A DNA stretch of 64,000 nucleotides from an uncultured bacterium (GTDB lineage Bacteria > Verrucomicrobiota > Lentisphaeria > Oligosphaerales > Oligosphaeraceae): positions 1 to 64,000 of the forward strand of contig CACYQT010000015.1 of assembly GCA_902776645.1 (NCBI GenBank), in the 5' to 3' direction. The stretch's first letter is position 1. Every line of letters begins with the position of its first letter. Position numbers and translations under genes: made by a program. The notes under the pieces are model-generated. The model worked only from the letters and a program-made list of their open reading frames with translations, had not been told where the DNA came from and did no database searches. Shown here in pieces: positions 7,837-16,052 of this stretch.

Positions 7837-9138
7837 ATGTCACAATTCATTCCACAGGACACCTTGGAAAAATTGGTTTCAATGAACGACAGCGAAGGCG
7901 TGATCAAGGCTGTTGCAAATGGCGTGCGACTGACGCGAATGGATGTCTTTAGAACGGATGACTATTTGAGCTTGACGAATGAAGCCAGGTTGGTGTTGCC
8001 GATTATTGGAGCTCCCATAGGACAGAAAGTGAGCATTCGGATAAGCCCGGACAAAGTCTTGAACTTTGATGAAGCAAATGAACCGTTTTTCAATGAGTCG
8101 CTTCCTAATGAGGCGGAGACGAGACTGCTAAAGGAAATTAAGAATTTTGATGAAAATTCGATTGTCACCTTGTCCAAGGATTTTGGAAAATGCATATGCA
8201 ACATTGTTCCAAACGGGTATATTCCGTATATTGCAGTTCTGTCAAAAGAGACCCAGAAAGTTTTGTTCCAGCAGGGATTTGATACAGTTGCACTGATTCT
8301 GCTTTTGCGGAACTTGTTGTCGCGGGATGATAATGGTGCCATTGTTCCCCTTGAAGTTGAGCAACTTAGCGATGCCTTGCGCAAGGACACGATCCATGAA
8401 ATAGTGGCTGTGCTGACACATGAAGAAGATGACGTTGAAGATGATGATATCGACGATGTCGAAGACGACGATGCCGAAGACGACGATGTCGAAGACGACG
8501 ATGCCGAAGACGACGATGCCGAAGACGACGATGCCGAAGACGACGATGCCGAAGACGACGATGCCGAAGACGACGATGCCGAAGACGATGACGATGCCGA
8601 AGACGATGACGATGCAGAGGAATATCTTGCCGCAGAGTACAAATATCCTATTGAAGTGGATGCTGGAGGCAAGGTTTGTCAACCTGCAATAGAGTTCATC
8701 CAAGACTTCCTCGGTATGATGGGGATAGATTACAAATTTGATGATGAAATCAATGATTTTTCCTACATTTTGCCTGGTTCCGAATCATGCCAATCTATTT
8801 ATATGAGTGTTTATGTGAGAAGGTGTTTCGTATTGATGTATGCTGTGCTTCCGTTTAAATGCCCGAAAGAACAACGGCAGAAAGTTGCTGAATTTCTGAT
8901 GCGTGTAAATCATAATCTAGCTCATGCCAATTGGGAGCTGGATATGATTGATGGTCGGATTCGTGTGAAGCAATGTTATCCGACGGTGAACTTTGAGAGT
9001 TCAAGTTTATTTAATAGTTCCTCTCTGTCGACTACCCCCGCCAAGATGGTCGAGGTGTTTGTTCCATATATCTTGGATGTGATGGAACATGGGATGGAGC
9101 CGAAATTGGCATACAAACGTGTTAATTATGGGGAGTAA
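7837..9138 (+). CDS. YbjN-like protein with acidic repeat
   Basis: The protein has 433 residues. The first 195 residues are an unrecognised alpha/beta region. Residues about 200-264 are an Asp/Glu repeat built on AEDDD and VEDDD units. The C-terminal 160 residues fit the YbjN / SecB-like chaperone fold: a bulky helix, a strand pair with Val-Arg, then an LMRVNHNLAHANWELDMIDG segment typical of YbjN proteins, and a terminal helix. Such domains are thought to be adaptors or chaperones. An AGGAGA site precedes the ATG. It is the last gene before the insertion sequence. The YbjN call is moderate and the role is unknown. Confidence 0.65.
   Translation: MSQFIPQDTLEKLVSMNDSEGVIKAVANGVRLTRMDVFRTDDYLSLTNEARLVLPIIGAPIGQKVSIRISPDKVLNFDEANEPFFNESLPNEAETRLLKEIKNFDENSIVTLSKDFGKCICNIVPNGYIPYIAVLSKETQKVLFQQGFDTVALILLLRNLLSRDDNGAIVPLEVEQLSDALRKDTIHEIVAVLTHEEDDVEDDDIDDVEDDDAEDDDVEDDDAEDDDAEDDDAEDDDAEDDDAEDDDAEDDDDAEDDDDAEEYLAAEYKYPIEVDAGGKVCQPAIEFIQDFLGMMGIDYKFDDEINDFSYILPGSESCQSIYMSVYVRRCFVLMYAVLPFKCPKEQRQKVAEFLMRVNHNLAHANWELDMIDGRIRVKQCYPTVNFESSSLFNSSSLSTTPAKMVEVFVPYILDVMEHGMEPKLAYKRVNYGE
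8461..8620 (+). repeat. 15-bp coding repeat (GCCGAAGACGACGAT)
   Basis: About ten near-perfect copies of a 15-bp unit encode Ala-Glu-Asp-Asp-Asp inside the YbjN-like gene. The last two units are enlarged by one Asp codon each. The near-identity of the units points to recent slippage or unequal recombination, so copy number probably varies between strains. Confidence 0.85.
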
Positions 9139-9191
9139 TTGAAGATCTTCTGATTCAAGATGAGCAAAATCCTTCATAAAATAAATGCATA

Positions 9192-9218
9192 GGAGATAAC
9201 CAGAATGAACAAAATAAA
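9192..9218 (+). other. Orphan ribosome site and start codon cut by the IS
   Basis: AGGAGA followed by ATG at 9204 looks like a normal gene start, but the insertion sequence begins 15 nt into it. Joining the flanks and removing one ATAAA copy gives a reading frame that stops after eight codons. The interrupted gene was therefore already dead, very short, or has lost sequence. Confidence 0.35.
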
Positions 9219-9354
9219 CCGTAACTTTTAGGATAAGGGAATGTATTAGCCATAAAAAGCTCTAAATACATACCCTAATTTAGAGTATTATATTGTACCC
9301 CTTTAAATTCTCGGCTAAATTCAGGAAGTATCAAAACCAAAAGGAGCGGACTTC

Positions 9355-9690
9355 ATGGCACAACGAAAACAATGGACGGCCCAGGAGAAACTGAACATCG
9401 TGCATCAGGGGCTCAGGGGGGATGTGAAAATCAGCGAACTGTGCAACGACCACGGGATAACCCAGGCCATGTACTATGAGTGGAAGAACCTGCTGCTGAC
9501 GCAGGGAACGCGGATCTTCGAGCGCGGCGGCGTGGACCACGAGCGGGAACGTCTTGAAAAAGAGAACAGGAAGCTGAAGGAGACCATAGGCGAACTCCAC
9601 GTGGAGCTAAAAAAAAACGACTGGCAGCCCGGCGGAGGCGACGCCAGAGGCAGTTCTGCCTGGACCTGCTGCCTGAAGTCGAAAGGCTGA
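9355..9690 (+). CDS. IS3-type transposase OrfA (HTH)
   Basis: The frame-0 product has 111 residues. The N-terminal half is a helix-turn-helix of the IS3/IS911 OrfA type (a Trp-Thr-Ala start, an Ile-Ser-Glu-Leu-Cys helix, then GITQAMYYEWK). A leucine-zipper-like helix (about residues 62-85) follows. It binds the element ends. A run of nine A residues (9609-9617) falls near codon 87. A -1 slip there opens a basic linker frame that reads on to 9785, as expected for IS3 programmed frameshifting. AAGGAG precedes the ATG. Confidence 0.85.
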   Translation: MAQRKQWTAQEKLNIVHQGLRGDVKISELCNDHGITQAMYYEWKNLLLTQGTRIFERGGVDHERERLEKENRKLKETIGELHVELKKNDWQPGGGDARGSSAWTCCLKSKG

Positions 9691-9706
9691 AGGGCGGGCA
9701 TCCGTC

Positions 9707-10480
9707 ATGGGGCGTCAGACGGGTCACCGCATACCTGAAGAAGTATGTCGACAGGCGTGTCAACCACAAGGGGGGGGCCGGCTGATGAAGGACAACGGCC
9801 TGACGGTCCCCCGCAACACGGCCCTGCGCGCCAGACGGGAGCCGAAGACGCGCAAGCCGGTCACGGACATGCCCGACACGGTGTGGGGGACGGACATGAC
9901 CAGGACCAGGACCGCGCAGGGATGGGCCTATGTGCATGTCGTCCTCGACCGGGGGAGCAGGAAGCTCCTCGCGCCGGAGGCCTCCCCGACCAGCCGGTCG
10001 TCCGACTGGATACGGGCCATGGACAAGGCCGTGGACATGCAGTTCCCCGACGGGATCGACCGTTCCGACCCGTACAGGCTGTTTCCGACGATTGTCAGCG
10101 ACAACGGCTGCCAGCCGACGTCGAAGGCGTTCGCGGAGTACGAGAAGGCCCTCGGTCTCGAGCACATCTTCACAAGCCACTGCAACCCGAAGGGCGACGC
10201 AGACACGGAGCGCGTGATCCGCGCCATCAAGGAGGATCTGCTATGGATAAACGAATTCAAAACATTGGATGAACTGAAGGAGGCGCTTGGAAAATGGCAG
10301 CATGACTACAACCATGTCTTTCCGCATTCCTCGCTTGAGTACTGCACGCCTGTGGAGTACGAGGAACGCTGGAATTGCGGAACTGAACCACAGAGCACAC
10401 GGGCAAAGAAAATTCTTCGAAAGGAATCCTTATTTGAGCCGATGAATCAAAATCGCGGACTATGTAATGCCGCCCCTTGA
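9707..10480 (+). CDS. IS3-type transposase OrfB (DDE integrase core)
   Basis: The frame carries the rve integrase core. The first Asp is in the WGTDMTRTR segment, the second in IVSDNG, and the Glu in DADTERV comes exactly 35 residues later, a correct DD(35)E triad. The true N-terminus must come from OrfA by frameshift. The first -1 slip at the A9 run yields a basic linker that stops at 9783-9785. A further -1 step is needed inside the G8 run (9770-9777) to enter this frame. So the element is either inactivated by a one-base change, misread in a homopolymer, or uses two slips. The listed start is only the frame start. Confidence 0.75.
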   Translation: MGRQTGHRIPEEVCRQACQPQGGGRLMKDNGLTVPRNTALRARREPKTRKPVTDMPDTVWGTDMTRTRTAQGWAYVHVVLDRGSRKLLAPEASPTSRSSDWIRAMDKAVDMQFPDGIDRSDPYRLFPTIVSDNGCQPTSKAFAEYEKALGLEHIFTSHCNPKGDADTERVIRAIKEDLLWINEFKTLDELKEALGKWQHDYNHVFPHSSLEYCTPVEYEERWNCGTEPQSTRAKKILRKESLFEPMNQNRGLCNAAP

Positions 10481-10565
10481 CTAAAGAGGTTCATTACAGT
10501 ATGTATAAAATGGTTATCTTGTACTCAAAAAAGCAAATACATACCCTATTGGCTAAAAGTTACGG

Positions 10566-10759
10566 ATAAAATTATTCATATAAAATTGATATAGAAGTAA
10601 TATTATGATATGAAGGTTTTGTATTATCGCTAATGACAAGATGAAGGCGCGTTAAAACGATAAGCAGCATGTTAGAGACTATATCTTAGTGGTGATTCAT
10701 GATTGCAAATGTCATGAAATAGTACAATTAGAGTCTATCATATAAAAAAGGATGTTCAG
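10566..10759 (+). other. AT-rich intergenic region
   Basis: It begins with the right-hand copy of the IS target duplication and leads to the Sel1-repeat gene. It is AT-rich and must hold that gene's promoter, but I see no clear -35/-10 pair. The ribosome site AAGGA lies before the ATG at 10760. No gene is visible. Confidence 0.4.
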
Positions 10760-12100
10760 ATGTTTAAATATAATTTGATAAAATTATACAAAGCTACTGA
10801 TCGTGGGGATACAACAGCCATGAATATTCTTGGGGATTGCTATTTCTATGGAAATAATGGAGTTGAAGAGGATAAAGAGTCTGCAGTAAAGTGGTATAGG
10901 GAAGCTGCTGAACGGGGAAATCCTGATGCGCAAAATAATCTAGCAGATTGTTATTCGCAAGGTTGGGGAGTAGAACAGAATAAAGAGCGGGCTGCTTACT
11001 GGTATCGTGAAGCGGCAGAACATGGACACGCTAGTGCTCAATTTTCAATTGGACAATGCTATTTCCAAGGTGAAGGCGTTGAACAGGATTATAGGAAAGC
11101 GGTTGAATGGTTTCATAGATCTGCAGAGAAAGGAAATGAGGATGCACAACGCCTTCTAGGTCTTTGTTATGAAAAGGGCAAAGGAGTCGAGGCGGATATG
11201 ACGGAGGCGTTGAAATGGTTTCGTAAAGTTGTCAATCAAGATGATGTAGTGGCTTTTCATCTTGGTTTGTGCTATTATTTGGGTGACGGAGTTGACAAGA
11301 ATAGTGTTGAAGCCGTGAAAATGTTTCGGGTAGCGGCTGAAATGGACAATCCGGATGCACAATATTATCTTGGCCGTTGTTATTATAATGGTGAAGGGGT
11401 TGAGCGGGATATGGGGATTGCTTTGGAATGGTATGGCCTAGCCGCTGAGCAAGGAAATACATATGCCCAGTTTGATCTTGGTGTATGTTATCTATTTGGC
11501 AGAGGAGTTGGGCAAGACAGAGCTAAAGCGGTAAAATGGTTTCGTGAGGCTGCTGAGCAAGGAGATGCTAGTGCACAGTATAATCTTGCGATTTGCTATG
11601 ACAAAGGGGAGGGAGTCAAACAGGATTATACAGAAGCGGTGAGATGGCATCGTGAGGCAGCAGAGCAGGGGTGTGCAGAGGCTCAGTATCATCTTGGTAC
11701 TTACTATGACAAAGGTGAGGGGGTTAAACAGGACAAGGCGGAAGCGGTAAAGTGGTATCATAAGGCCGCTGAGCAGGGAAATATAGATGCACAGTATAAT
11801 TTATTTATTTGCTATTACAAGGGGGAAGGGATAAGTACTAATAAGGTAGAAGCAGTAAAATGGCTCAGAAAGGCTGCTGAACAAGGGGATATGCATGCGC
11901 AATATTATCTTGGAATTTGCTATGATAATGGTGAAGTGGTTGAACACAACAAAGCTGAAGCATTGAAATGGTACAAAAAAGCTGCTGAAAAAGGGCTTAT
12001 GGAAGCAAAGCAAAAACTGGGTTTATGTAATAAAATGATTACCTATGTTGAACAAACCAAAAAGAAAGCAATTGAATGGTGGTATAAAATTACTGAATAA
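10760..12100 (+). CDS. Sel1-like repeat (SLR) protein
   Basis: The protein has 446 residues, almost wholly made of about eleven 36-residue Sel1-like repeats. Each has the pattern of a small-residue helix, an LGxCYxxGxGVxxD turn and a KAVKWYRxAAEQG helix. Such alpha-alpha superhelices scaffold protein-protein interactions. No signal peptide or membrane segment is seen, so it is probably cytosolic. The repeats differ enough to be old. The first and last repeats are degenerate caps, and the C-terminus ends in a basic Trp-Trp-Tyr helix. It lies beside the IS in the AT-rich island; partners are unknown. Confidence 0.9.
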   Translation: MFKYNLIKLYKATDRGDTTAMNILGDCYFYGNNGVEEDKESAVKWYREAAERGNPDAQNNLADCYSQGWGVEQNKERAAYWYREAAEHGHASAQFSIGQCYFQGEGVEQDYRKAVEWFHRSAEKGNEDAQRLLGLCYEKGKGVEADMTEALKWFRKVVNQDDVVAFHLGLCYYLGDGVDKNSVEAVKMFRVAAEMDNPDAQYYLGRCYYNGEGVERDMGIALEWYGLAAEQGNTYAQFDLGVCYLFGRGVGQDRAKAVKWFREAAEQGDASAQYNLAICYDKGEGVKQDYTEAVRWHREAAEQGCAEAQYHLGTYYDKGEGVKQDKAEAVKWYHKAAEQGNIDAQYNLFICYYKGEGISTNKVEAVKWLRKAAEQGDMHAQYYLGICYDNGEVVEHNKAEALKWYKKAAEKGLMEAKQKLGLCNKMITYVEQTKKKAIEWWYKITE

Positions 12101-12420
12101 TTTATTGTGTATTCTCAATTTTGTCTATGATATTTTATTTAATGAATAAAGGAATAGAGGTTTAAACTTGACGTTACCAACCTGTATGGAGGGGTGTAGT
12201 CCCACAGATTGTGGTGCATGGAACAGCAATATCTTTGATGATGATTGCTCGTTGTGCAAATGGACAAAAAGGACAAAAAGGACAGAAAGGACGAAAGGGG
12301 AGGGAAGACGGAAAAGGTTTTGCTTTGTGAGATGAATTTGCATTTCTGCTTCGTCTGATGATAGTATTATTGTTTAGAATTCATGGTTCTTAACAATAAC
12401 AACAAACCTTCATCATAATC
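12101..12420. other. Intergenic region with short repeat array
   Basis: No convincing gene lies in these 320 bases. They hold AT-rich sequence after the Sel1 gene, the small 9-bp array at 12262-12297, and the junction with the duplicated fragment that begins at 12421. Confidence 0.5.
12262..12297 (+). repeat. 9-bp minisatellite array 1
   Basis: Four units of the GGACAAAAA / GGACGAAAG type lie in tandem. It is the same unit family as the arrays at 12715 and 16053. No coding role is seen. Confidence 0.8.
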
Positions 12421-12645
12421 ATGGCAAGACAATCCGACGCAGAGAAGAACAATTCGACACAGATGAACGCCACGGCGGCCGAGGCGGCCGTGAAATAGGA
12501 CGGCCGCGTGCGCATCGTGTTCATCGGCAATTCTATAACACTTCATTGGGCAGCAACGCATATCGGTTAAAAACGCATATAAGGCATGGCAGCAGCGCGT
12601 TGGAAAAAGACTATGTCCATATCGTGACGCGCGGCATCGAGGTGG
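12421..12645 (+). pseudogene. Truncated copy of the SGNH/beta-helix gene start
   Basis: From its ATG this segment matches the first ~225 bases of the intact gene at 13990. The opening 90 bases are almost identical, then several small indels and an in-frame TAG (AAATAGGAC where the intact gene has AAAGAAGAC) break the frame. Similarity stops abruptly near 12645, where a terminator-like hairpin begins. It is a partial duplication left beside its parent and cannot encode the SGNH domain. Confidence 0.85.
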
Positions 12646-12646
12646 A

Positions 12647-12707
12647 ACGGTCCCGCGCAATTTTGAAGCAATTTTGAAATGGATTGCGCGGGGCCGTGTT
12701 GTTTTTT
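12647..12707 (+). terminator. Terminator hairpin after the pseudogene
   Basis: ACGGTCCCGCGCAAT (12647-12661) pairs with ATTGCGCGGGGCCGT (12683-12697) with one wobble. GTTTTTT follows at 12701-12707. It is an orderly rho-independent terminator placed exactly where the duplicated segment ends. Confidence 0.7.
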
Positions 12708-12714
12708 GAGGGAA

Positions 12715-12780
12715 AGGACAAAAGGGACAAAAGGGACAGAAGCGACAGAAGCGACAGAAGCGACAGAAGCGATGAAAGGG
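12715..12780 (+). repeat. 9-bp minisatellite array 2
   Basis: About seven or eight 9-bp units run in tandem, changing from GGGACAAAA through GGGACAGAA to GCGACAGAA. The array sits between the terminator and the 3' end of the minus-strand lipoprotein gene. Confidence 0.85.
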
Positions 12781-12839
12781 AGGGCTTTTTTCAGACGGTC
12801 TTTGGAGTAAGAGTTGTCTTAGGCATGTTGTGATTTTGA

Positions 12840-13778
12840 TTACCATGCGGAAGCCATGAGAACTCCAAAAAGCACTCCACCGACTGCATACACTGGTAGC
12901 AAGACAATATCTAGGGCAATGGCGGGGGGAATGAGGATGACACCCCATGCATATCGGGCGGCATTCTTCTCAGTGCCATAGTGGATTGGCTCGAACATTT
13001 TTTCAGAGTCCTTGGGAGAATACAGATAAAAAATTCCATCTTCTATTTTATATGGTATTTGAAGTTTAAAGGGATTCTGATGATCATTCCGGCAGAGGAA
13101 CGGTTTTGTCAGATAATGGATGTCATCGGCATGGATATGAACATGATAGGCAATGTCTTCCTGTTGGGGAAATGCCGTTTCCTGTTTGCTATCTTGCTTG
13201 TTTTCAGTTTGTTTTGACAATGGTTCTTGTTTTAGTAGATTACATATTGGAATGATCAGGGGGCTGTCATGCCTTGGCGGATTGCCGGAAGTCAAATCTT
13301 CCCAACGGTGAGATGGGAACCAATACCTACTTTTGAAATACCGTGCATCTTCATCCTTTATGTCAAGACGAATTTCCACAAAACGTTCGGCGGCCTCATC
13401 GGGCACGATGATCCATTTGGACAATTCCGCATCTGGAGGCGGTGTGGTCAAGGAATATGTGAATGTCCGCAAAGGCTTCTGGGTGGTGATGCTTGAATTC
13501 CAGAACGGCTCGTAATGGTATATTTTTGATGTCCTCAATGACACGGAAACAGTGTCTTTGCCATTTGAGAAATCTCCATGGCGCTCCACAATGGCAATAT
13601 CCGTATAGCACTTGCCTATGAATTGATCCTTTGCACTTCCCAGAACGCATCCTGAGAACAAAAAGCACAATAGAGCGGAAACGGCAAGGAGCCAAAGCCT
13701 TCTTGTCGGACGTCCGCATAAACATGCTGTCGTTGCGGATTGTTCATGGCAATCAGGAATCAGATTATTTCGTTTCAT
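12840..13778 (-). CDS. Lipoprotein with YceK-like C-terminus
   Basis: The protein has 312 residues. The ATG at 13778 has AGGAG six bases upstream, so I prefer it to the longer frame. A basic N-terminus leads into a hydrophobic segment and a lipobox (LFSGC, Cys about residue 44). The middle is soluble, with a Gln/Lys-rich stretch. The last 40 residues form a hydrophobic hairpin (PPAIALDIVLLPVYAVGGVL) like the Leu-Asp-Leu-Pro...Leu-Leu-Pro motif of YceK-type lipoproteins. The lipoprotein at 56868-58808 carries a related motif. It is divergent from the next gene. Function is unknown. Confidence 0.7.
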   Translation of the reverse strand: MKRNNLIPDCHEQSATTACLCGRPTRRLWLLAVSALLCFLFSGCVLGSAKDQFIGKCYTDIAIVERHGDFSNGKDTVSVSLRTSKIYHYEPFWNSSITTQKPLRTFTYSLTTPPPDAELSKWIIVPDEAAERFVEIRLDIKDEDARYFKSRYWFPSHRWEDLTSGNPPRHDSPLIIPICNLLKQEPLSKQTENKQDSKQETAFPQQEDIAYHVHIHADDIHYLTKPFLCRNDHQNPFKLQIPYKIEDGIFYLYSPKDSEKMFEPIHYGTEKNAARYAWGVILIPPAIALDIVLLPVYAVGGVLFGVLMASAW

Positions 13779-13989
13779 ACAAGCTCCTGTTTCAGCGGTT
13801 TGACTTGCGAATCCGGTCCGATAACACTGTCTATAAGAAATCAATCACCCCTAATTTACTTTCCGGCAGGAAGATGTCAAACTTTTGCTTTGCACGGCAT
13901 TTGCATTTCAATCATGGGCGGTCATAGTAATTGTGGAGGGAAGGCGAACGAATCATCCACATACCAATTCACCATAAAGCGAGACAATC

Positions 13990-16032
13990 ATGGCAAGACA
14001 ATCCGACGCAGAGAAGAACAATTCGACACAGATGAACGCCACGGCGGCCGAGGCGGCCGTGAAAGAAGACGGCGGTGTGCGCATCGTGTTCATCGGCAAC
14101 TCCATAACGCTTCATGGCGCGGCGCCGCACATCGGCTGGAACCATGTGTGGGGCATGGCCGCCAGCGCGTTGGAAAAGGACTATGTCCATATCGTGACGC
14201 GCGGCATCGAGGCGGAGACCGGCCGCAAGGCGGATGTGCGTGTGCGGAATCTCGCGGATTTCGAACGGAATTTCAAGACATACGACTACAGCCGCGACAA
14301 GGATCTGATCGATTTCAATCCGGATTATCTGATCATCGCGTTGGGCGAAAACGTGGCGGATCTGCCTACGCAGGAGGAACGGCTGGCCTTCCGCGAGGCG
14401 TTTAAAAAGTTGCTCAGTGGTTTCATGCGCGGTCGCGCGAAACCGAACACGGTGGTGCGCGGCGTCTTTTGGCCGAACGCGTGGAAGGACGACATGATGG
14501 CGCATGCCGCGAGCGATTTCGCGCTGCCGTTCGTCAAGGCAGATCTCGCGAAAGACGAGTCGATGATGGCGTTGGGGCTTTTCGAACATACTGGCGTGCA
14601 ATATCATCCGGGCGACAAAGGCATGGCGGAGATCGCCAGCCGCATTCTGGAAGGCTTCTTTCCGAAGAAGTCGGGCTATGATGTAAAAGTCGACGGCAAG
14701 CCTGTGTTCGTACGGCCCATACTCGTGTCGGCGATGCCGTTCAACCAGTGGGCGCCGGGCTACCAGCGGCCGGCGGATCAGACGGAAGTCGCGGGCATGG
14801 TGAAAATCGAAGCGGAAGGGGCGACGGAATTCGTCGTGAAGGCGTCGAAAACGTTCAAGACGGCGAAAGTTCGGCCGTTGCGGGCAGGCGTGAAGCCTGT
14901 CGTTGACAATGGCGAAATCCGTTTCACGCTGCCGAAGCCCGGTTATTATGTATTGGAATTGGACGGTTATCACAATCCGCTGGAGATTTTCGTCGATGAA
15001 AAACGCGACTTCGCGAAGGAGCGGGCGGAGGCGAACATCGTCTTCGGGCCGGGCATCCACGAACCCGTCGTCGTGAAGCTGAAGAGCCATGACCGTGTGC
15101 TTCTGGACAAAGACGCGTTTGTGCTGGGATCATTCCAAGTCGATGGCGCGGAAGATGTTAAAGTGTCGGGCTACGGCATCATCTGCGGTTCGCGGAACCG
15201 TCGCGTGGGCGACCATTGCTATCGCGAAGGGATGGATTTCGCCGTGCGCGTCATGGATTCGAAGCATGTCGTTTTCGACGGGCCGACCGTTTTGGATTCG
15301 TCCTGCTGGTGTGTGACGTCGTTCAATTCGAGCGACGTGGAGTTCGCGCACATGAAAATCACGGCGGCGTGGCGGTACAACACGGACGGCATCGACATCT
15401 GCAATTCGCAGCATGTCCGCATCCATGACTGCTTTGTGCATTCCTTCGACGACACGATCGTCCTGAAAGGAAACTTCCCCGAGTTCGACCGGAAGGATCC
15501 CGTGGAGGATGTGAAGGTGGAACGCTGCGTCTGCTGGTGCGGCTGGGGGCGGACATTGGAGATCGGTCTGGAGACGTGGGCGCCGTACTATCGCGGCATC
15601 GTGTTTGAAGACTGCGACTTGATCCACAACAACGCGGCGGCGTTGAGCGTCCACATGGGCGGCCCAGCGCCGATCGACGACATCACCTTCCGCAATATTC
15701 GCATCGAATACGACGCGAGCGAGATGGAGAGCATCATGCAACGGGAACGCGACCAGAAGGTCGTGTGCAAAGCGCCGTGGTCGGGCCGATGGCTGGATGT
15801 CTCTAATTACAAAATGTTTGCGGCGGACAGCATGTACACGAAGACGATCGGGCTGGATGTCGTGAACGAGCCGTACGGGACGTTCAAGAAGCTGACGGTG
15901 GAGGCCATCGACATCACGGTGGATGACGGTGCGGTGCGGCCTTCTCATAGCATCCAGCCGCAGCCGGGGAGCAAGTTCGGCGAAATCTCCATCAAGGATG
16001 TGAAAATCAATGGGGAAGAGGTGAAATTGTGA
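13990..16032 (+). CDS. SGNH hydrolase fused to GH28-like beta-helix
   Basis: The protein has 680 residues. Residues about 30-240 form an SGNH/GDSL hydrolase: block I IVFIGNSIT with the Ser nucleophile, a Gly/Asn block (ALGEN), and block V YHPGDKGM with the catalytic His. Residues about 335-660 are a right-handed beta-helix like GH28 polygalacturonases, with NTDGID and SFDDTIVLKG carrying the expected Asp residues. A linker domain joins them. Together they suggest a carbohydrate esterase plus glycosidase acting on an acetylated or acylated polysaccharide. No signal peptide is seen, which is odd for such an enzyme. A truncated copy of its 5' end lies at 12421. Confidence 0.8.
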   Translation: MARQSDAEKNNSTQMNATAAEAAVKEDGGVRIVFIGNSITLHGAAPHIGWNHVWGMAASALEKDYVHIVTRGIEAETGRKADVRVRNLADFERNFKTYDYSRDKDLIDFNPDYLIIALGENVADLPTQEERLAFREAFKKLLSGFMRGRAKPNTVVRGVFWPNAWKDDMMAHAASDFALPFVKADLAKDESMMALGLFEHTGVQYHPGDKGMAEIASRILEGFFPKKSGYDVKVDGKPVFVRPILVSAMPFNQWAPGYQRPADQTEVAGMVKIEAEGATEFVVKASKTFKTAKVRPLRAGVKPVVDNGEIRFTLPKPGYYVLELDGYHNPLEIFVDEKRDFAKERAEANIVFGPGIHEPVVVKLKSHDRVLLDKDAFVLGSFQVDGAEDVKVSGYGIICGSRNRRVGDHCYREGMDFAVRVMDSKHVVFDGPTVLDSSCWCVTSFNSSDVEFAHMKITAAWRYNTDGIDICNSQHVRIHDCFVHSFDDTIVLKGNFPEFDRKDPVEDVKVERCVCWCGWGRTLEIGLETWAPYYRGIVFEDCDLIHNNAAALSVHMGGPAPIDDITFRNIRIEYDASEMESIMQRERDQKVVCKAPWSGRWLDVSNYKMFAADSMYTKTIGLDVVNEPYGTFKKLTVEAIDITVDDGAVRPSHSIQPQPGSKFGEISIKDVKINGEEVKL

Positions 16033-16052
16033 AATCGTAGTATGTCCTGAAA

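Larger units (their letters stand above)
9219..10565 (+). mobile_element. IS3-family insertion sequence
   Basis: The element is 1347 bp. Its imperfect terminal inverted repeats are about 30 bp (9219-9247 against the complement of 10536-10565, sharing CCGTAACTTTTAG at the tips). It is flanked by a direct ATAAA duplication (9214-9218 and 10566-10570). It carries an orfA/orfB transposase pair in different frames. It is clearly more GC-rich than the AT-rich genes on both sides, so it came from another background. The intact ends and target duplication suggest a fairly recent insertion. Confidence 0.9.

Noticed and set aside
8242-8703. Antisense Val-Phe-Gly-Ile and Ser-rich frames opposite the acidic repeat
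   Set aside because: They are products of the 15-bp repeat read in other frames and have no ribosome site.
13740-14405. Frame overlapping the start of the SGNH gene
   Set aside because: It reads the SGNH coding sequence out of frame and crosses the lipoprotein promoter.
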